Source: an uncultured Nocardioides sp.
GTDB taxonomy: Bacteria; Actinomycetota; Actinomycetes; Propionibacteriales; Nocardioidaceae
DNA length: 64,000 nucleotides
Reading direction: 5' to 3'
Assembly: GCF_947489365.1 (NCBI RefSeq)
Contig: NZ_CANLDB010000005.1
Span: 62,001-126,000, forward strand
Position 1 is the first letter of the stretch. Each line of letters begins with the position of its first letter. A program made the position numbers and the translations under genes. The notes beneath the pieces were generated by a model that searched no databases, was not told the DNA's origin, and saw nothing but the letters and a program-made list of their open reading frames with translations. Positions 47,549-55,417 of this stretch are shown one piece after another.

Positions 47549-48457
47549 CTAGGGGTGCAGCAGGCGGGCGCCGTGGTGGGTGGTGCTGGTGGCGGCGGCG
47601 GCGTTGGCGCGGCGTACGGCGTCGACCAGGGGCTCGGCGGCGGCGAGGCCGACCGCGAGGCAGCCGCAGAAGACGTCGCCGGCGCCGCTGGCGTCGACGG
47701 TGTCCACCCGCTCCCCCGGGACGGCGACCGGCTCGGCGCCCTTCTCGAAGCACAGGGCCCCGTCCGCGCCGAGGGTGACGACGACCGATCCGGTGAGGTC
47801 GAGCGCGGCGACGCACTCGGCCACCTCGGCGTGGGTGGTCGGCTCGGGGCGTCCGGCCAGGCGGCCCAGCTCGCCCCGGTTGGGCACGAGGACGTCGACC
47901 GAGCCCAGCAGGTCCCGGACGGGCTGCGGGTCGGCGGGCATCGGCGCGGGGTTGAGGACGACGAGGCCACCACCGTCCGGGCCGACCGCTCGCGCCGCGG
48001 CGCTGACCGCCGGCAGGGGCACCTCGAGCTGGAGCACCAGGACGGCGGGAGCGAGCGCCGCGACGGCGTCCGCGGTCTCGCCGTGAGCGAGCGTGCCGTT
48101 CGCGCCGGGGTCGACGACGATCGTGTTCTCCCCGGTCGCGTCGACGGTGATGACGGCGATGCCGGTGCCGTTGGTGTCCCGGCGGGCCACCCGGGTGACG
48201 TCGACACCGACGGACGTCAGGGCGGCCAGGGACCGCTCCCCCGGCTCGTCGTCCCCGACGGCGCCGACCATCGCGACCTCGCACCCGAGGTCCGCCCCGA
48301 GGACGGCGGCCGCAGCGGCCTGGTTCGCGCCCTTGCCCCCCGGCGAGGAGAGGCGGCTCGTGGTGGTCAACGTGGTCTCGCCCGGGGTGGGCAGCGCCTC
48401 CACCCGGAGCGTCGTGTCGTCGTTGAGCGAGCCGACGACGCAGACCAGGTGGCTCAC
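47549..48457 (-). CDS. Ribokinase-like sugar kinase (PfkB family)
   Basis: 302 residues. N-terminal VCVVGSLNDDTTLRVEALP, PfkB signature 1 SPGGKGANQAAAAAVLGADL, a central NPAPMPADPQPVRDLLG, and signature 2 VDTVDASGAGDVFCG with the catalytic Asp (about residue 252). Phosphorylates D-ribose or a related sugar at O5. Last gene of the LacI-controlled operon; it would trap ribose released by the nucleoside hydrolase encoded just upstream. GTG start overlaps that gene's stop. Confidence 0.92.
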   Translation of the reverse strand: MSHLVCVVGSLNDDTTLRVEALPTPGETTLTTTSRLSSPGGKGANQAAAAAVLGADLGCEVAMVGAVGDDEPGERSLAALTSVGVDVTRVARRDTNGTGIAVITVDATGENTIVVDPGANGTLAHGETADAVAALAPAVLVLQLEVPLPAVSAAARAVGPDGGGLVVLNPAPMPADPQPVRDLLGSVDVLVPNRGELGRLAGRPEPTTHAEVAECVAALDLTGSVVVTLGADGALCFEKGAEPVAVPGERVDTVDASGAGDVFCGCLAVGLAAAEPLVDAVRRANAAAATSTTHHGARLLHP

Positions 48458-49416
48458 GTCGCCGCGCCGAGCCGGTCGAGGGCGGCGAGCACCAGGTCCC
48501 AGTAGCGCTCGGCGTCGAGCTCGAGCGCGACCGAGGCGTTGGGCTGCTCGTCGGGGTAGCGGTCGTACAGGTCGACGACGGTCGTGCCCCGGGTCCAGCG
48601 GCCGTCCAGCTCGACCGCGACGAACGACGGCCGCCAGCGGATCACGTCCGGGTCCAGCAGTGCCGCGATGGTGCAGGGGTCGTGCACCGGCGGGGCGGAG
48701 AACTCCCAGATCCGCTCGTAGGAGTCGCCGAAGAAGCCCATCCACGCCGCGCAGGTGCGACCGACGGTGTGCGGCATGGCCGCCATCCGGTCGACGACCG
48801 GCTGCGTGGCCAGCGCCTGGTGGGTGAGGTTGAGCCCGACCATTCGCACCGGCACGCCGGAGCGGAGGACGACGTCGAGCGCCTCGGGGTCGGCGTACGT
48901 GTTGAACTCCGCCGTCGGCGTGTGGTTGCCCCGCTCGGTCGAGCCGCCCATGAAGACGATCTCGGCGATCTTCCCGGCGATGCCGGGCTCCGAGGTGAGC
49001 AGCACCCCGAGGTTCGTCATCGGACCCGTCACCACGACGGTCAGGGGCGCGGGGGCCTCGGTCAGCGTCCGGTAGAGGAACGACACCGCGCCCTCCGCCA
49101 CGGGCGACACCGTCGGCTCCGGCAGCTCCGGGCCGTCGAGGCCGGTGACGCCGTGCACGTAGTTGCCCAGTGCGGTCGCGCCCCGCATCGGGCCCGCGGC
49201 TCCCTCCGCTACGGGCACGTCCTCGCGCCCGGCGAGCGCGAGCACCCGCTGGGCGTTGCGGGTCGCGTCGGCGACGGCGCAGTTGCCGAAGCAGGTGGTG
49301 ATTCCGAGCAGCCGTACGCCGGGCGAGCCGAGCGCCAGCAGGATCGCCACGGCGTCGTCGTGGCCGGGGTCGCAGTCGAGCAGGATCGGCAGGGGCCCGC
49401 CGGTCGGTTCGCTCAT
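48454..49416 (-). CDS. Nucleoside hydrolase (inosine-uridine type)
   Basis: 320 residues. N-terminal calcium/substrate motif LLDCDPGHDDAVAILLAL (family DxDxxxDD), VVVTGPMTNLGVLL, VFMGGSTERGNHTPTAEFNT and AEFNTYADPEA, with His/Asp ligands in HDPCTIAALLDPD near the C terminus. Splits purine or pyrimidine ribonucleosides to base plus ribose. Coupled by overlap to ribokinase downstream and the GATase-like gene upstream. Suggests the importer of this operon takes up a nucleoside or ribose conjugate. Confidence 0.92.
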   Translation of the reverse strand: MSEPTGGPLPILLDCDPGHDDAVAILLALGSPGVRLLGITTCFGNCAVADATRNAQRVLALAGREDVPVAEGAAGPMRGATALGNYVHGVTGLDGPELPEPTVSPVAEGAVSFLYRTLTEAPAPLTVVVTGPMTNLGVLLTSEPGIAGKIAEIVFMGGSTERGNHTPTAEFNTYADPEALDVVLRSGVPVRMVGLNLTHQALATQPVVDRMAAMPHTVGRTCAAWMGFFGDSYERIWEFSAPPVHDPCTIAALLDPDVIRWRPSFVAVELDGRWTRGTTVVDLYDRYPDEQPNASVALELDAERYWDLVLAALDRLGAAT

Positions 49417-50168
49417 CGGTCGCCCAGCCAGCGCAGCATCGCGCCGACGAGCGGCGCGAAGCCGTCCCAGGCCAGGAAGTCCTCGGGGCACCAGTGGGGG
49501 CCGATGTCGGAGGTCCACACCAGCGACCGGCCGAAGCCGACCTCGCGGGTCGCGACCAGGACGTCCTCGCCGACGGTGGCGACGACGGTGGCGTCCTCGC
49601 GCGGGTGGACGACGTTGTAGCCCAGCAGCGTCGGCGCGGACTCGACGAGCCCGCCCCAGCCGGCGGCCGCGGCGTGGTCGGGGGCGGTGACGGCGACGTA
49701 CGCCCCCTGCGGCGCCTCGACGCGGTCGTCGGACTCGAGCATCGTGACGGGCAGGACGTCGGCGACGGCGGTGCGCTGGAAGTTCGCGCGGGCCTGGAAG
49801 CCGGTGAAGCTGAGGTAGCCGCCGGCCATCATCAGCCCGCCGCCACCGCGGGTCCACTCGGCCAGGGCGAGCAGCGGGTTGTCGGCACGCTTGCCCTCGA
49901 GGAACACCTCGGGCGGCAGCACGAAGCTGTTGGCGCCGATGTCGGACAGGATGACGACGTCGTACGCCGACAGCGCGTCGACCGTGCGGGGGAACTTCCC
50001 GGGCACGTCGTGGGCGTACATCTGCTCGATCTCGATGCCCTCGCTCGCCGCGGCGGCGATGAAGGCGTCCGCGCCGGTGTGGAACGTGGTCGACGAGAAC
50101 TCGTCGAAGCCCTTCACGTGGGTGGCGGTCGAGATCCAGCTCTCGCCGGCCAGCAGGACGCGGGTCAC
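49413..50168 (-). CDS. Class I glutamine-amidotransferase-like protein (GATase1-like)
   Basis: 251 residues of the GATase1-like group: LLAGESWISTATHVKGFDEF at the start, AYDVVILSDIGANSFVLPP, a central TRGGGGLMMAGGYLSF where a true amidotransferase would have a nucleophile Cys, and late WTSDIGPHWCPEDFL. The usual GxCxG elbow is missing, so glutamine hydrolysis is doubtful. Relatives sit in sugar-catabolic operons with no known role. Overlaps both neighbours by four bases. Confidence 0.8.
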   Translation of the reverse strand: MTRVLLAGESWISTATHVKGFDEFSSTTFHTGADAFIAAAASEGIEIEQMYAHDVPGKFPRTVDALSAYDVVILSDIGANSFVLPPEVFLEGKRADNPLLALAEWTRGGGGLMMAGGYLSFTGFQARANFQRTAVADVLPVTMLESDDRVEAPQGAYVAVTAPDHAAAAGWGGLVESAPTLLGYNVVHPREDATVVATVGEDVLVATREVGFGRSLVWTSDIGPHWCPEDFLAWDGFAPLVGAMLRWLGDR

Positions 50169-51232
50169 GGTGTCTCCTCGGTGATCTGTGCGGGGGTGGT
50201 GGAGCCGCCGAACAGGCGGCGGGGGTTGTCGGTCATCAGGGAACGCACCTCGTCGGGCGTGAGCCCGTGCCGCTCGAGGCGGGGCGCGAAGTACTGCAGG
50301 ACGTGGGCGTAGCCCGGTCCGCCGTGGCGGCGGTAGAGCGACTTCACGAACACGTCCTGGCTGAGCAGGAGCCTGTCGCCGTACCCGTCGCGCACGAGGG
50401 CGGCGAGGTGGCGGGCGTTGTCGTCGTCGGAGGGGCACTGCACGCCCTGGTCGGCGTAGAAGACCTCCATGCCGAGCATGTCGTACTGCAGCCACGCGCC
50501 GCGGTCGGCGACGGAGCGCTGGTAGGCGCCGTCCTCGCCGGACGGCCCCATGTGGCACAGCACGACCTTCGCCGGGTCGGCGCCCGTCTCGTCGGCGACG
50601 TCGAGGACGTCGTGAGCGAGGCGGAACCAGCCGGGCAGGTGGACCTGGATCGGCAGGCCCGTCTCCGCCTGCGCCGCCATGGCGCCGCGGAGGCTGGTCC
50701 GCTCGGCGTCGGTGAAGTCGGCGGACACGCCGATCTCGCCGATCAGGCCGGGGCGTACGCCGTCCTCGCCGTCGCGCAGGTCGTCGAGCAGCCGCGCGGT
50801 GACGCCGTCGGCACCGAGGGCGACGACGTCGACCGGGTGGGAGGAGTCGAGGTAGAAACCGGTGCCCGCGACGATCCGTACGCCGGTGCGCTCGGAGATC
50901 GTCCGCAGCCCAGCGAGGTCGCGGCCGATGCCCCAGCCGGTGGTCTCGACGACGGTCGTGCCGCCGAGGGCGGCGTACCGGGCGAGCTCGGCGCAGGCGA
51001 CATCGACGTCGTCCAGCGCCAGGTTGTGCCGGTTGCCGAACGGGTCCTGCCGCAGCTCCCAGAGCACGTCCTCGGTCACCGGGGCCTCGGCGAAGGCCTC
51101 GGCGTCCACCCCGCGCGACTCCGAGCGGGTCCACCACGACGAGACGTCGTTGAGCAGGTGCTCGTGGGTGAGGACGACGCCGAGGTCGTCGGCGTCGACC
51201 GGGCCGGTCACCGTCTGGACGGTCGCTCCCAT
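50165..51232 (-). CDS. Phosphotriesterase-family metallohydrolase
   Basis: 355-residue TIM-barrel hydrolase. Metal ligands: HxH in VLTHEHLLND (residue about 23), a Glu in place of the carbamylated Lys in IGEIGVSAD (about 170), His in PIQVHLPGW and VLCHMGPSGE, and Asp in LLLSQDVFVK. This Glu form belongs to the PHP-like group; several members are lactonases rather than phosphotriesterases. In this operon it could open a sugar lactone or cleave a phospho- or glyco-conjugate. Overlaps the GATase-like gene. Confidence 0.9.
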   Translation of the reverse strand: MGATVQTVTGPVDADDLGVVLTHEHLLNDVSSWWTRSESRGVDAEAFAEAPVTEDVLWELRQDPFGNRHNLALDDVDVACAELARYAALGGTTVVETTGWGIGRDLAGLRTISERTGVRIVAGTGFYLDSSHPVDVVALGADGVTARLLDDLRDGEDGVRPGLIGEIGVSADFTDAERTSLRGAMAAQAETGLPIQVHLPGWFRLAHDVLDVADETGADPAKVVLCHMGPSGEDGAYQRSVADRGAWLQYDMLGMEVFYADQGVQCPSDDDNARHLAALVRDGYGDRLLLSQDVFVKSLYRRHGGPGYAHVLQYFAPRLERHGLTPDEVRSLMTDNPRRLFGGSTTPAQITEETP

Positions 51233-51241
51233 GGCCGGGGC

Positions 51242-52264
51242 CTAGCCCTTCTGGCCGGAGATCCGGCCGAACAGCTTGGCGTTGAGCAGGATCGCGACGA
51301 TGAGGATGAGGCCCTGGGTGATCGGCACCCAGTAGACGTCGACGCGCAGCAGGACCAGGCCGTTGCTGATGACGCCGAGGGTGACGGCGCCGATCGCGGA
51401 GCCGAGGATCGAGCCCTTGCCGCCCATCAGCGCGGTGCCGCCGAGCACGACCGCGGTGATGACCTCGAGCTCGAACAGCGTGCCGGAGTTCGACGAGCCG
51501 CTGGCGAGCCGGGTCGCGGTGATGACGCCGGCGAGACCGGCGGCGAGACCGGTGAGGGTGAGGACGGCGAGCTGGATGCGGCGGACGTCGACCCCGGCCC
51601 GGCGCAGCGACTCGGCGTTGGAGCCGACGGCGACGACGTACCGGCCGAAGCGGGTGTGGTTGAAGACGTACCACCCGAACGCGACGACGACGACCGCGAT
51701 CCAGGTCGGGGTGTAGAGGCCGGCGAGCTTGCCGTTGCCGATCGGCAGCAGCACCTCGGAGGTGATCGGGGTGGAGTACCCGTCGGTGATGAGCAGCGCG
51801 AGCCCCCGGACGGCGGTGAGCGCGGCCAGCGTGACGATGAACGACTGGAGCTTGCCGAACGCGGTGAGCGCACCGTTCACGAGGCCGATGCCCAGGCCCA
51901 GCACGAGGGTGAGCAGCAGCGCGACGAGCGGGCTGCCCGACTCGGCGAAGATCGCGAGCGCCGCGGCGGTCAGGCCCAGGATCGAGCCGACGGACAGGTC
52001 GATGTTGCCGGTCGTGATGACGAAGGTCATCGCGGTGGCCACGATGACGGTCGGGGCGACCTGCCGGGCGACGTTGACCAGGTTGTTGGCGCTCAGGAAC
52101 GCGTCGGTCTGGACGCTGAAGAACGCGAACAGCACGACCAGCACGGCGGCGATGGACAGGACGCCGAAGTTGCGGGTGACGAAGTCCTGGCGCGCCCCGC
52201 GGCGGTTGCGCGGCGGGGCCGGGGTCCCCTTGCCGGTCGTGGCGGCGGTGGTGTCGGCACTCAT
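51242..52264 (-). CDS. Sugar ABC transporter permease, RbsC-like
   Basis: 340 residues with about nine or ten membrane helices after a basic, Thr/Ala/Arg-rich cytoplasmic N terminus. Family motifs: ITTGNIDLSVGSILGLTAAA, LITDGYSTP, and the C-terminal GGTALMGGKGSILGSAIGA that contacts the ATPase. Carries ribose/xylose-type sugars across the membrane with the ATPase and binding protein encoded upstream. ATG at 52264, five bases after the ATPase stop codon. Confidence 0.94.
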   Translation of the reverse strand: MSADTTAATTGKGTPAPPRNRRGARQDFVTRNFGVLSIAAVLVVLFAFFSVQTDAFLSANNLVNVARQVAPTVIVATAMTFVITTGNIDLSVGSILGLTAAALAIFAESGSPLVALLLTLVLGLGIGLVNGALTAFGKLQSFIVTLAALTAVRGLALLITDGYSTPITSEVLLPIGNGKLAGLYTPTWIAVVVVAFGWYVFNHTRFGRYVVAVGSNAESLRRAGVDVRRIQLAVLTLTGLAAGLAGVITATRLASGSSNSGTLFELEVITAVVLGGTALMGGKGSILGSAIGAVTLGVISNGLVLLRVDVYWVPITQGLILIVAILLNAKLFGRISGQKG

Positions 52265-52268
52265 CGGG

Positions 52269-53063
52269 TCACTTCCCCATCATGGCGGTCACGAGACCGC
52301 CCAGGTCGGTCTCGGCGGGCGCGAGCTCGCGGTGGTTGACGCCCTCGTGGAGGACGACGAACCGGTCGGCGACCTCGAACAGGTCCTGCAGGCGGTGGGT
52401 GATCAGCACGACGCTGACCCCCCGGGCCGAGACGTCGCGGATCAGCTGCAGCGTCATCTCGACCTCGCGGGCCGCGAGGGCGGCGGTGGGCTCGTCGAGC
52501 ACCAGCACCTTCGGCTCGAAGGTGACGGCGCGGGCGATGGCGATGGCCTGCCGCTGGCCGCCCGACATCGCGCCGACCATGCGGCGGGTGTCGGTGATGC
52601 GGATGTGGAGGGTGGCGAGGTCCTTCGCCGCCTCCTCGTGCATCCGCTTGGTGTCCAGCCGTCGGCTGAACGGGCGGTAGAGCTCGCGGCCGAGGAAGAG
52701 GTTGCCCGCCACGTCGACGTCGTTGCAGAGCGCGAGGTCCTGGTAGACCATCTCGATCCCCGCGGCGCGGGCCGCCCGCGGGCCGGTGCCCGTGAGCGGT
52801 GCGCCGTCCACCCGGATCTCGCCGCGGTCGGGGGTCACCGCGCCGGCGAGCATCTTCATCAGCGTCGACTTGCCCGCGCCGTTGTCGCCGACGAGCCCGA
52901 CGACCTCCCCGCGGCGGACCGTGAGGTCCACCCCGCGGAGGACGTCGAGGGCGCCGAAGCTCTTGGTGATCCCGCGCATCTCGACGCGGGGCTCACCGAT
53001 CCGCTGCGCTCCCGGGGCAGCCCCCGAGGGCTGCCCGGACGATCCCTTGGTCAGATCCGTCAC
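52269..53063 (-). CDS. Sugar ABC transporter ATPase, single-domain (FrcA-like)
   Basis: 264 residues, a single nucleotide-binding domain, unlike the double-domain RbsA. Walker A GDNGAGKSTLMK near residue 57, Q-loop VYQDLALCNDVDV, signature MSGGQRQAIAIARAV, Walker B VLVLDEPTAALAARE, H-loop LITHRLQDLF. Two copies would form the active dimer. GTG start overlaps the binding-protein stop by four bases. Confidence 0.94.
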   Translation of the reverse strand: MTDLTKGSSGQPSGAAPGAQRIGEPRVEMRGITKSFGALDVLRGVDLTVRRGEVVGLVGDNGAGKSTLMKMLAGAVTPDRGEIRVDGAPLTGTGPRAARAAGIEMVYQDLALCNDVDVAGNLFLGRELYRPFSRRLDTKRMHEEAAKDLATLHIRITDTRRMVGAMSGGQRQAIAIARAVTFEPKVLVLDEPTAALAAREVEMTLQLIRDVSARGVSVVLITHRLQDLFEVADRFVVLHEGVNHRELAPAETDLGGLVTAMMGK

Positions 53064-54034
53064 TGGAAGATCTCGCGGTACGGGTCGACGTTGTCCTCGG
53101 TCACGATCGTGATCGGGACGTCGATGAAGCCGGCGGGCTCCGCGCCGTCGAGCAGGGCGGCGAGCTCGTTGACGGCCTCGACGCCCTCCTGCTTCGGGTC
53201 CTGCTGGACGACGGCAGTGACCAGGCCGGAGTCGATGCCGGCGATGACCTCCGCGGTGAGGTCCCAGCCGATGACCTTCGTGTCGCTCCCGGGGTCGAGG
53301 GCGGCGACGGCACCGACGGTGGCGGGCTCGCCCGTGGTGTAGACGAAGTCGAGGTCGGGCTGGGCGGTGATGAGGTCCTGGGCGGCGGTGGCCGCCTGCT
53401 CCTGGACGTTCTCGCCGTCGACGGCCTGGGTGAAGGTCGCGCCGTTGTCCTCGACGATCGCGCGGAAGGAGTCCTCGCGCTGGTTCTGGATGAAGGAGCT
53501 GCGGGCGTCGACGATGCCGTACGACGCACCGTCGGCGAGGCCCTCGTCGATGACCCACTGGCCGGCCTCCTCGCCGGCGGCCTCGTTGTCGACGCCGACG
53601 AACGTGTCGACGGCGCCCTCCTCGAGCTCGGCGTCGATGGCGACCGCGCGGATGCCCTGGCCGGTGGCCTGCTCGACGGCGGGCAGGACGCCGTTGACGT
53701 CGATCGCGACAACGATCAGGCCGGTCACGCCCTGGGAGACGAAGTTCTCGATGTCGCTGTTCTGCTTGGCGGCGTCGTTGTTGGCGTTGGCGATCTGCAG
53801 CTCGCAGCCGGCCTCGTCGGCCGCCTCCTGCGCGCCCTCGTTCATCTGGGTGAAGAACGCGGCGGTCTGGTTGATCTGCGTCATGCCGATGACGCACTCG
53901 TCGGCGGGCTCGCCCGCCTCGCCGGTGGTGGGCTCCTCGTTGCCGGTGGAGCAGGCGGCGAGCAGCAGGGGGAGGGTCGCCAGGGCGGCGAGGGTGGCGG
54001 TACGGCGGCGCTGGACGGTCGGGGGACGGGTCAT
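53060..54034 (-). CDS. Sugar ABC transporter substrate-binding lipoprotein, RbsB-like
   Basis: 324 residues. Signal peptide with lipobox LLAACS (about residue 28), then a periplasmic-binding-protein type 1 fold opening CVIGMTQINQTAAFFTQMNE and followed by LQIANANNDAAKQNSDIEN, GLIVVAIDVNG, VGVDNEAAG and VIGWDLTAEV. Binds a sugar or nucleoside and delivers it to the permease. First gene of the operon, divergent from the LacI-type regulator, with two possible operators between them. Confidence 0.94.
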   Translation of the reverse strand: MTRPPTVQRRRTATLAALATLPLLLAACSTGNEEPTTGEAGEPADECVIGMTQINQTAAFFTQMNEGAQEAADEAGCELQIANANNDAAKQNSDIENFVSQGVTGLIVVAIDVNGVLPAVEQATGQGIRAVAIDAELEEGAVDTFVGVDNEAAGEEAGQWVIDEGLADGASYGIVDARSSFIQNQREDSFRAIVEDNGATFTQAVDGENVQEQAATAAQDLITAQPDLDFVYTTGEPATVGAVAALDPGSDTKVIGWDLTAEVIAGIDSGLVTAVVQQDPKQEGVEAVNELAALLDGAEPAGFIDVPITIVTEDNVDPYREIFQ

Positions 54035-54056
54035 CGGGGGTCCTCAAGAAGTCGGT

Positions 54057-54131
54057 AATCGTTTGCCGAGAGGACTCGGACTCTGGCAGAGAGCCACGTC
54101 ACACGTCTAGGGTCTGTCGGAAATCGTTTGC
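54057..54131. promoter_or_regulatory. Two copies of AATCGTTTGC, likely LacI-type operators
   Basis: Identical 10-mers at 54057-54066 and 54122-54131, extended to GTCGGtAATCGTTTGC and GTCGGaAATCGTTTGC. They lie in the 148-bp region between the binding-protein gene and the LacI-type regulator and have the AT-rich CG-centred look of LacI-family half sites. Spacing 65 bp (about six helical turns) would allow looping. Confidence 0.55.
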
Positions 54132-54182
54132 AGGTTTAACAGGACCGTCACATGGGCCGGTCGAGTGAGGGAGGTGCGAGCG

Positions 54183-55172
54183 ATGTCCCGGACCCGTCCC
54201 GCGACGATGGCGGACGTCGCCCGCCTCGCCGGCGTCTCGACCGCGACGGTCTCCCGGGTCCTGTCCGGCACCCGGGCGGTCGACCCCGCGATGGCCGAGC
54301 GCGTCACCTCCGCGGCCGGCCGCCTCGACTACCGCATCAACCTGCTCGGGCGCGGCCTGCGGCGCACCAGCACCGCGACGGTCGGGCTGGTGCTGCCCGA
54401 CCTGCGCAACCCGTTCTTCTCCGCTCTGGGCCAGCACCTGGCCCGGGCGTTCGCCGGCTCCGAGGTCGACCTGCTCCTGTTCAGCGCCGACGACTCCCTG
54501 GCCACCGAGGCCCGCGGCGTGCGGTCGTTCCTCGGCCGGCAGGTCGACGCCCTCGTCCTCATCCCCGTGCACGAGGAGCGGAGCGCGGAGGCGGTGGCGC
54601 TGGCCGCGTCGTCGGTGCGGACGGTCCAGCTGGACCGGCGGGTCCCGGGCACCCAGGCGTCGTACGTCGGGGTATCCAACCGGGACGGCATCGCGCTGGT
54701 GCACGACCACCTCGTCGCGGCCGCGGACCTGGTCTCGCACCCGGTGACGTACGTCGGCGCGACGCCCGACAGCTCCTCGGCGCACGAGCGGCTGGACGCG
54801 GTGCGCCGCTGGTTCGGGCAGGAGGTCGACTGCCTGCTCGGAGACTTCTCCGCGGCCTGGGGTCGCGAGGCGGCGGCGCGGCTGCTGTCGTCGGGCGCCC
54901 GCACGGGCACGCTGATCTGCGCGGCCGACGTCATCGCGGCGGGAGCGGTGGCGCACCTGCTGGCCGCGGGTCACCGGGTGCCGGAGGACTTCCGGGTGAC
55001 GGGGTTCGACGGTGTGGGCGCCGAGGAGCTGACCCACCCGTCGCTGACGACGGTCCGTCAGCCGGTCGAGGCGATGGCGGCGGCGATCCGCGACCTCGTG
55101 GTGTCCGAGGGCGACGCCTCCGCGCGGTGGTTCGAGCCCACCCTGGTGGTGGGCGGCACGAGCCCCGGCTGA
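54183..55172 (+). CDS. LacI-family transcriptional regulator
   Basis: 329 residues: N-terminal LacI HTH (TMADVARLAGVSTATVSRVL, residues 6-26) with hinge, then a sugar-binding domain with VGLVLPDLRNPFFSALGQ and the C-terminal RVTGFDGVGAEELTHPSLTT. Probably represses the divergent importer/catabolic operon and is released by its sugar. ATG at 54183 preferred over GTG 54165 because GGGAGGTG lies at suitable distance before it and the HTH starts here. Confidence 0.93.
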   Translation: MSRTRPATMADVARLAGVSTATVSRVLSGTRAVDPAMAERVTSAAGRLDYRINLLGRGLRRTSTATVGLVLPDLRNPFFSALGQHLARAFAGSEVDLLLFSADDSLATEARGVRSFLGRQVDALVLIPVHEERSAEAVALAASSVRTVQLDRRVPGTQASYVGVSNRDGIALVHDHLVAAADLVSHPVTYVGATPDSSSAHERLDAVRRWFGQEVDCLLGDFSAAWGREAAARLLSSGARTGTLICAADVIAAGAVAHLLAAGHRVPEDFRVTGFDGVGAEELTHPSLTTVRQPVEAMAAAIRDLVVSEGDASARWFEPTLVVGGTSPG

Positions 55173-55210
55173 GCCGGGACCCGCGCCGGTGCTCGCGTGG
55201 GAGCCGAGGC

Positions 55211-55417
55211 TCAGGCGTGGCCGGCGGAGGCCTCCGGACCGTCGACCTCCTGCGGCTTGTCGTCGGGGACGACGGCCCGCTCGGCGTCGGCCTCGTCGAT
55301 CCGCACCCCGTCGATGGGGCTGCCGCCGCTGGTGCCGGCGTCCTCGTGCTCGGTGCCCGTCGCGTCGCTGCTGGTCGCGTCGGCGCGGGGCTTGTCGTCG
55401 TCCTCGTGGTGGCTCAT
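55211..55417 (-). CDS. Small acidic hydrophilic protein, unknown
   Basis: 68 residues, rich in Asp, Glu, Ser, Thr, Gly and Pro with no hydrophobic core (SHHEDDDKPRADATSSDAT ... DDKPQEVDGPEASAGHA), so probably unstructured. ATG at 55417 overlaps the ackA stop by four bases (ATGA), the best evidence that it is real and co-expressed with pta-ackA. No homologue recognised. Confidence 0.6.
   Translation of the reverse strand: MSHHEDDDKPRADATSSDATGTEHEDAGTSGGSPIDGVRIDEADAERAVVPDDKPQEVDGPEASAGHA

Noticed and set aside
44646..48284. A 1212-residue leftward open frame
   Set aside because: Only the part from 46073 to 44646 is a real protein (mycothione reductase); the rest is an antisense or off-frame extension through the M20 and ribokinase genes, caused by high GC.
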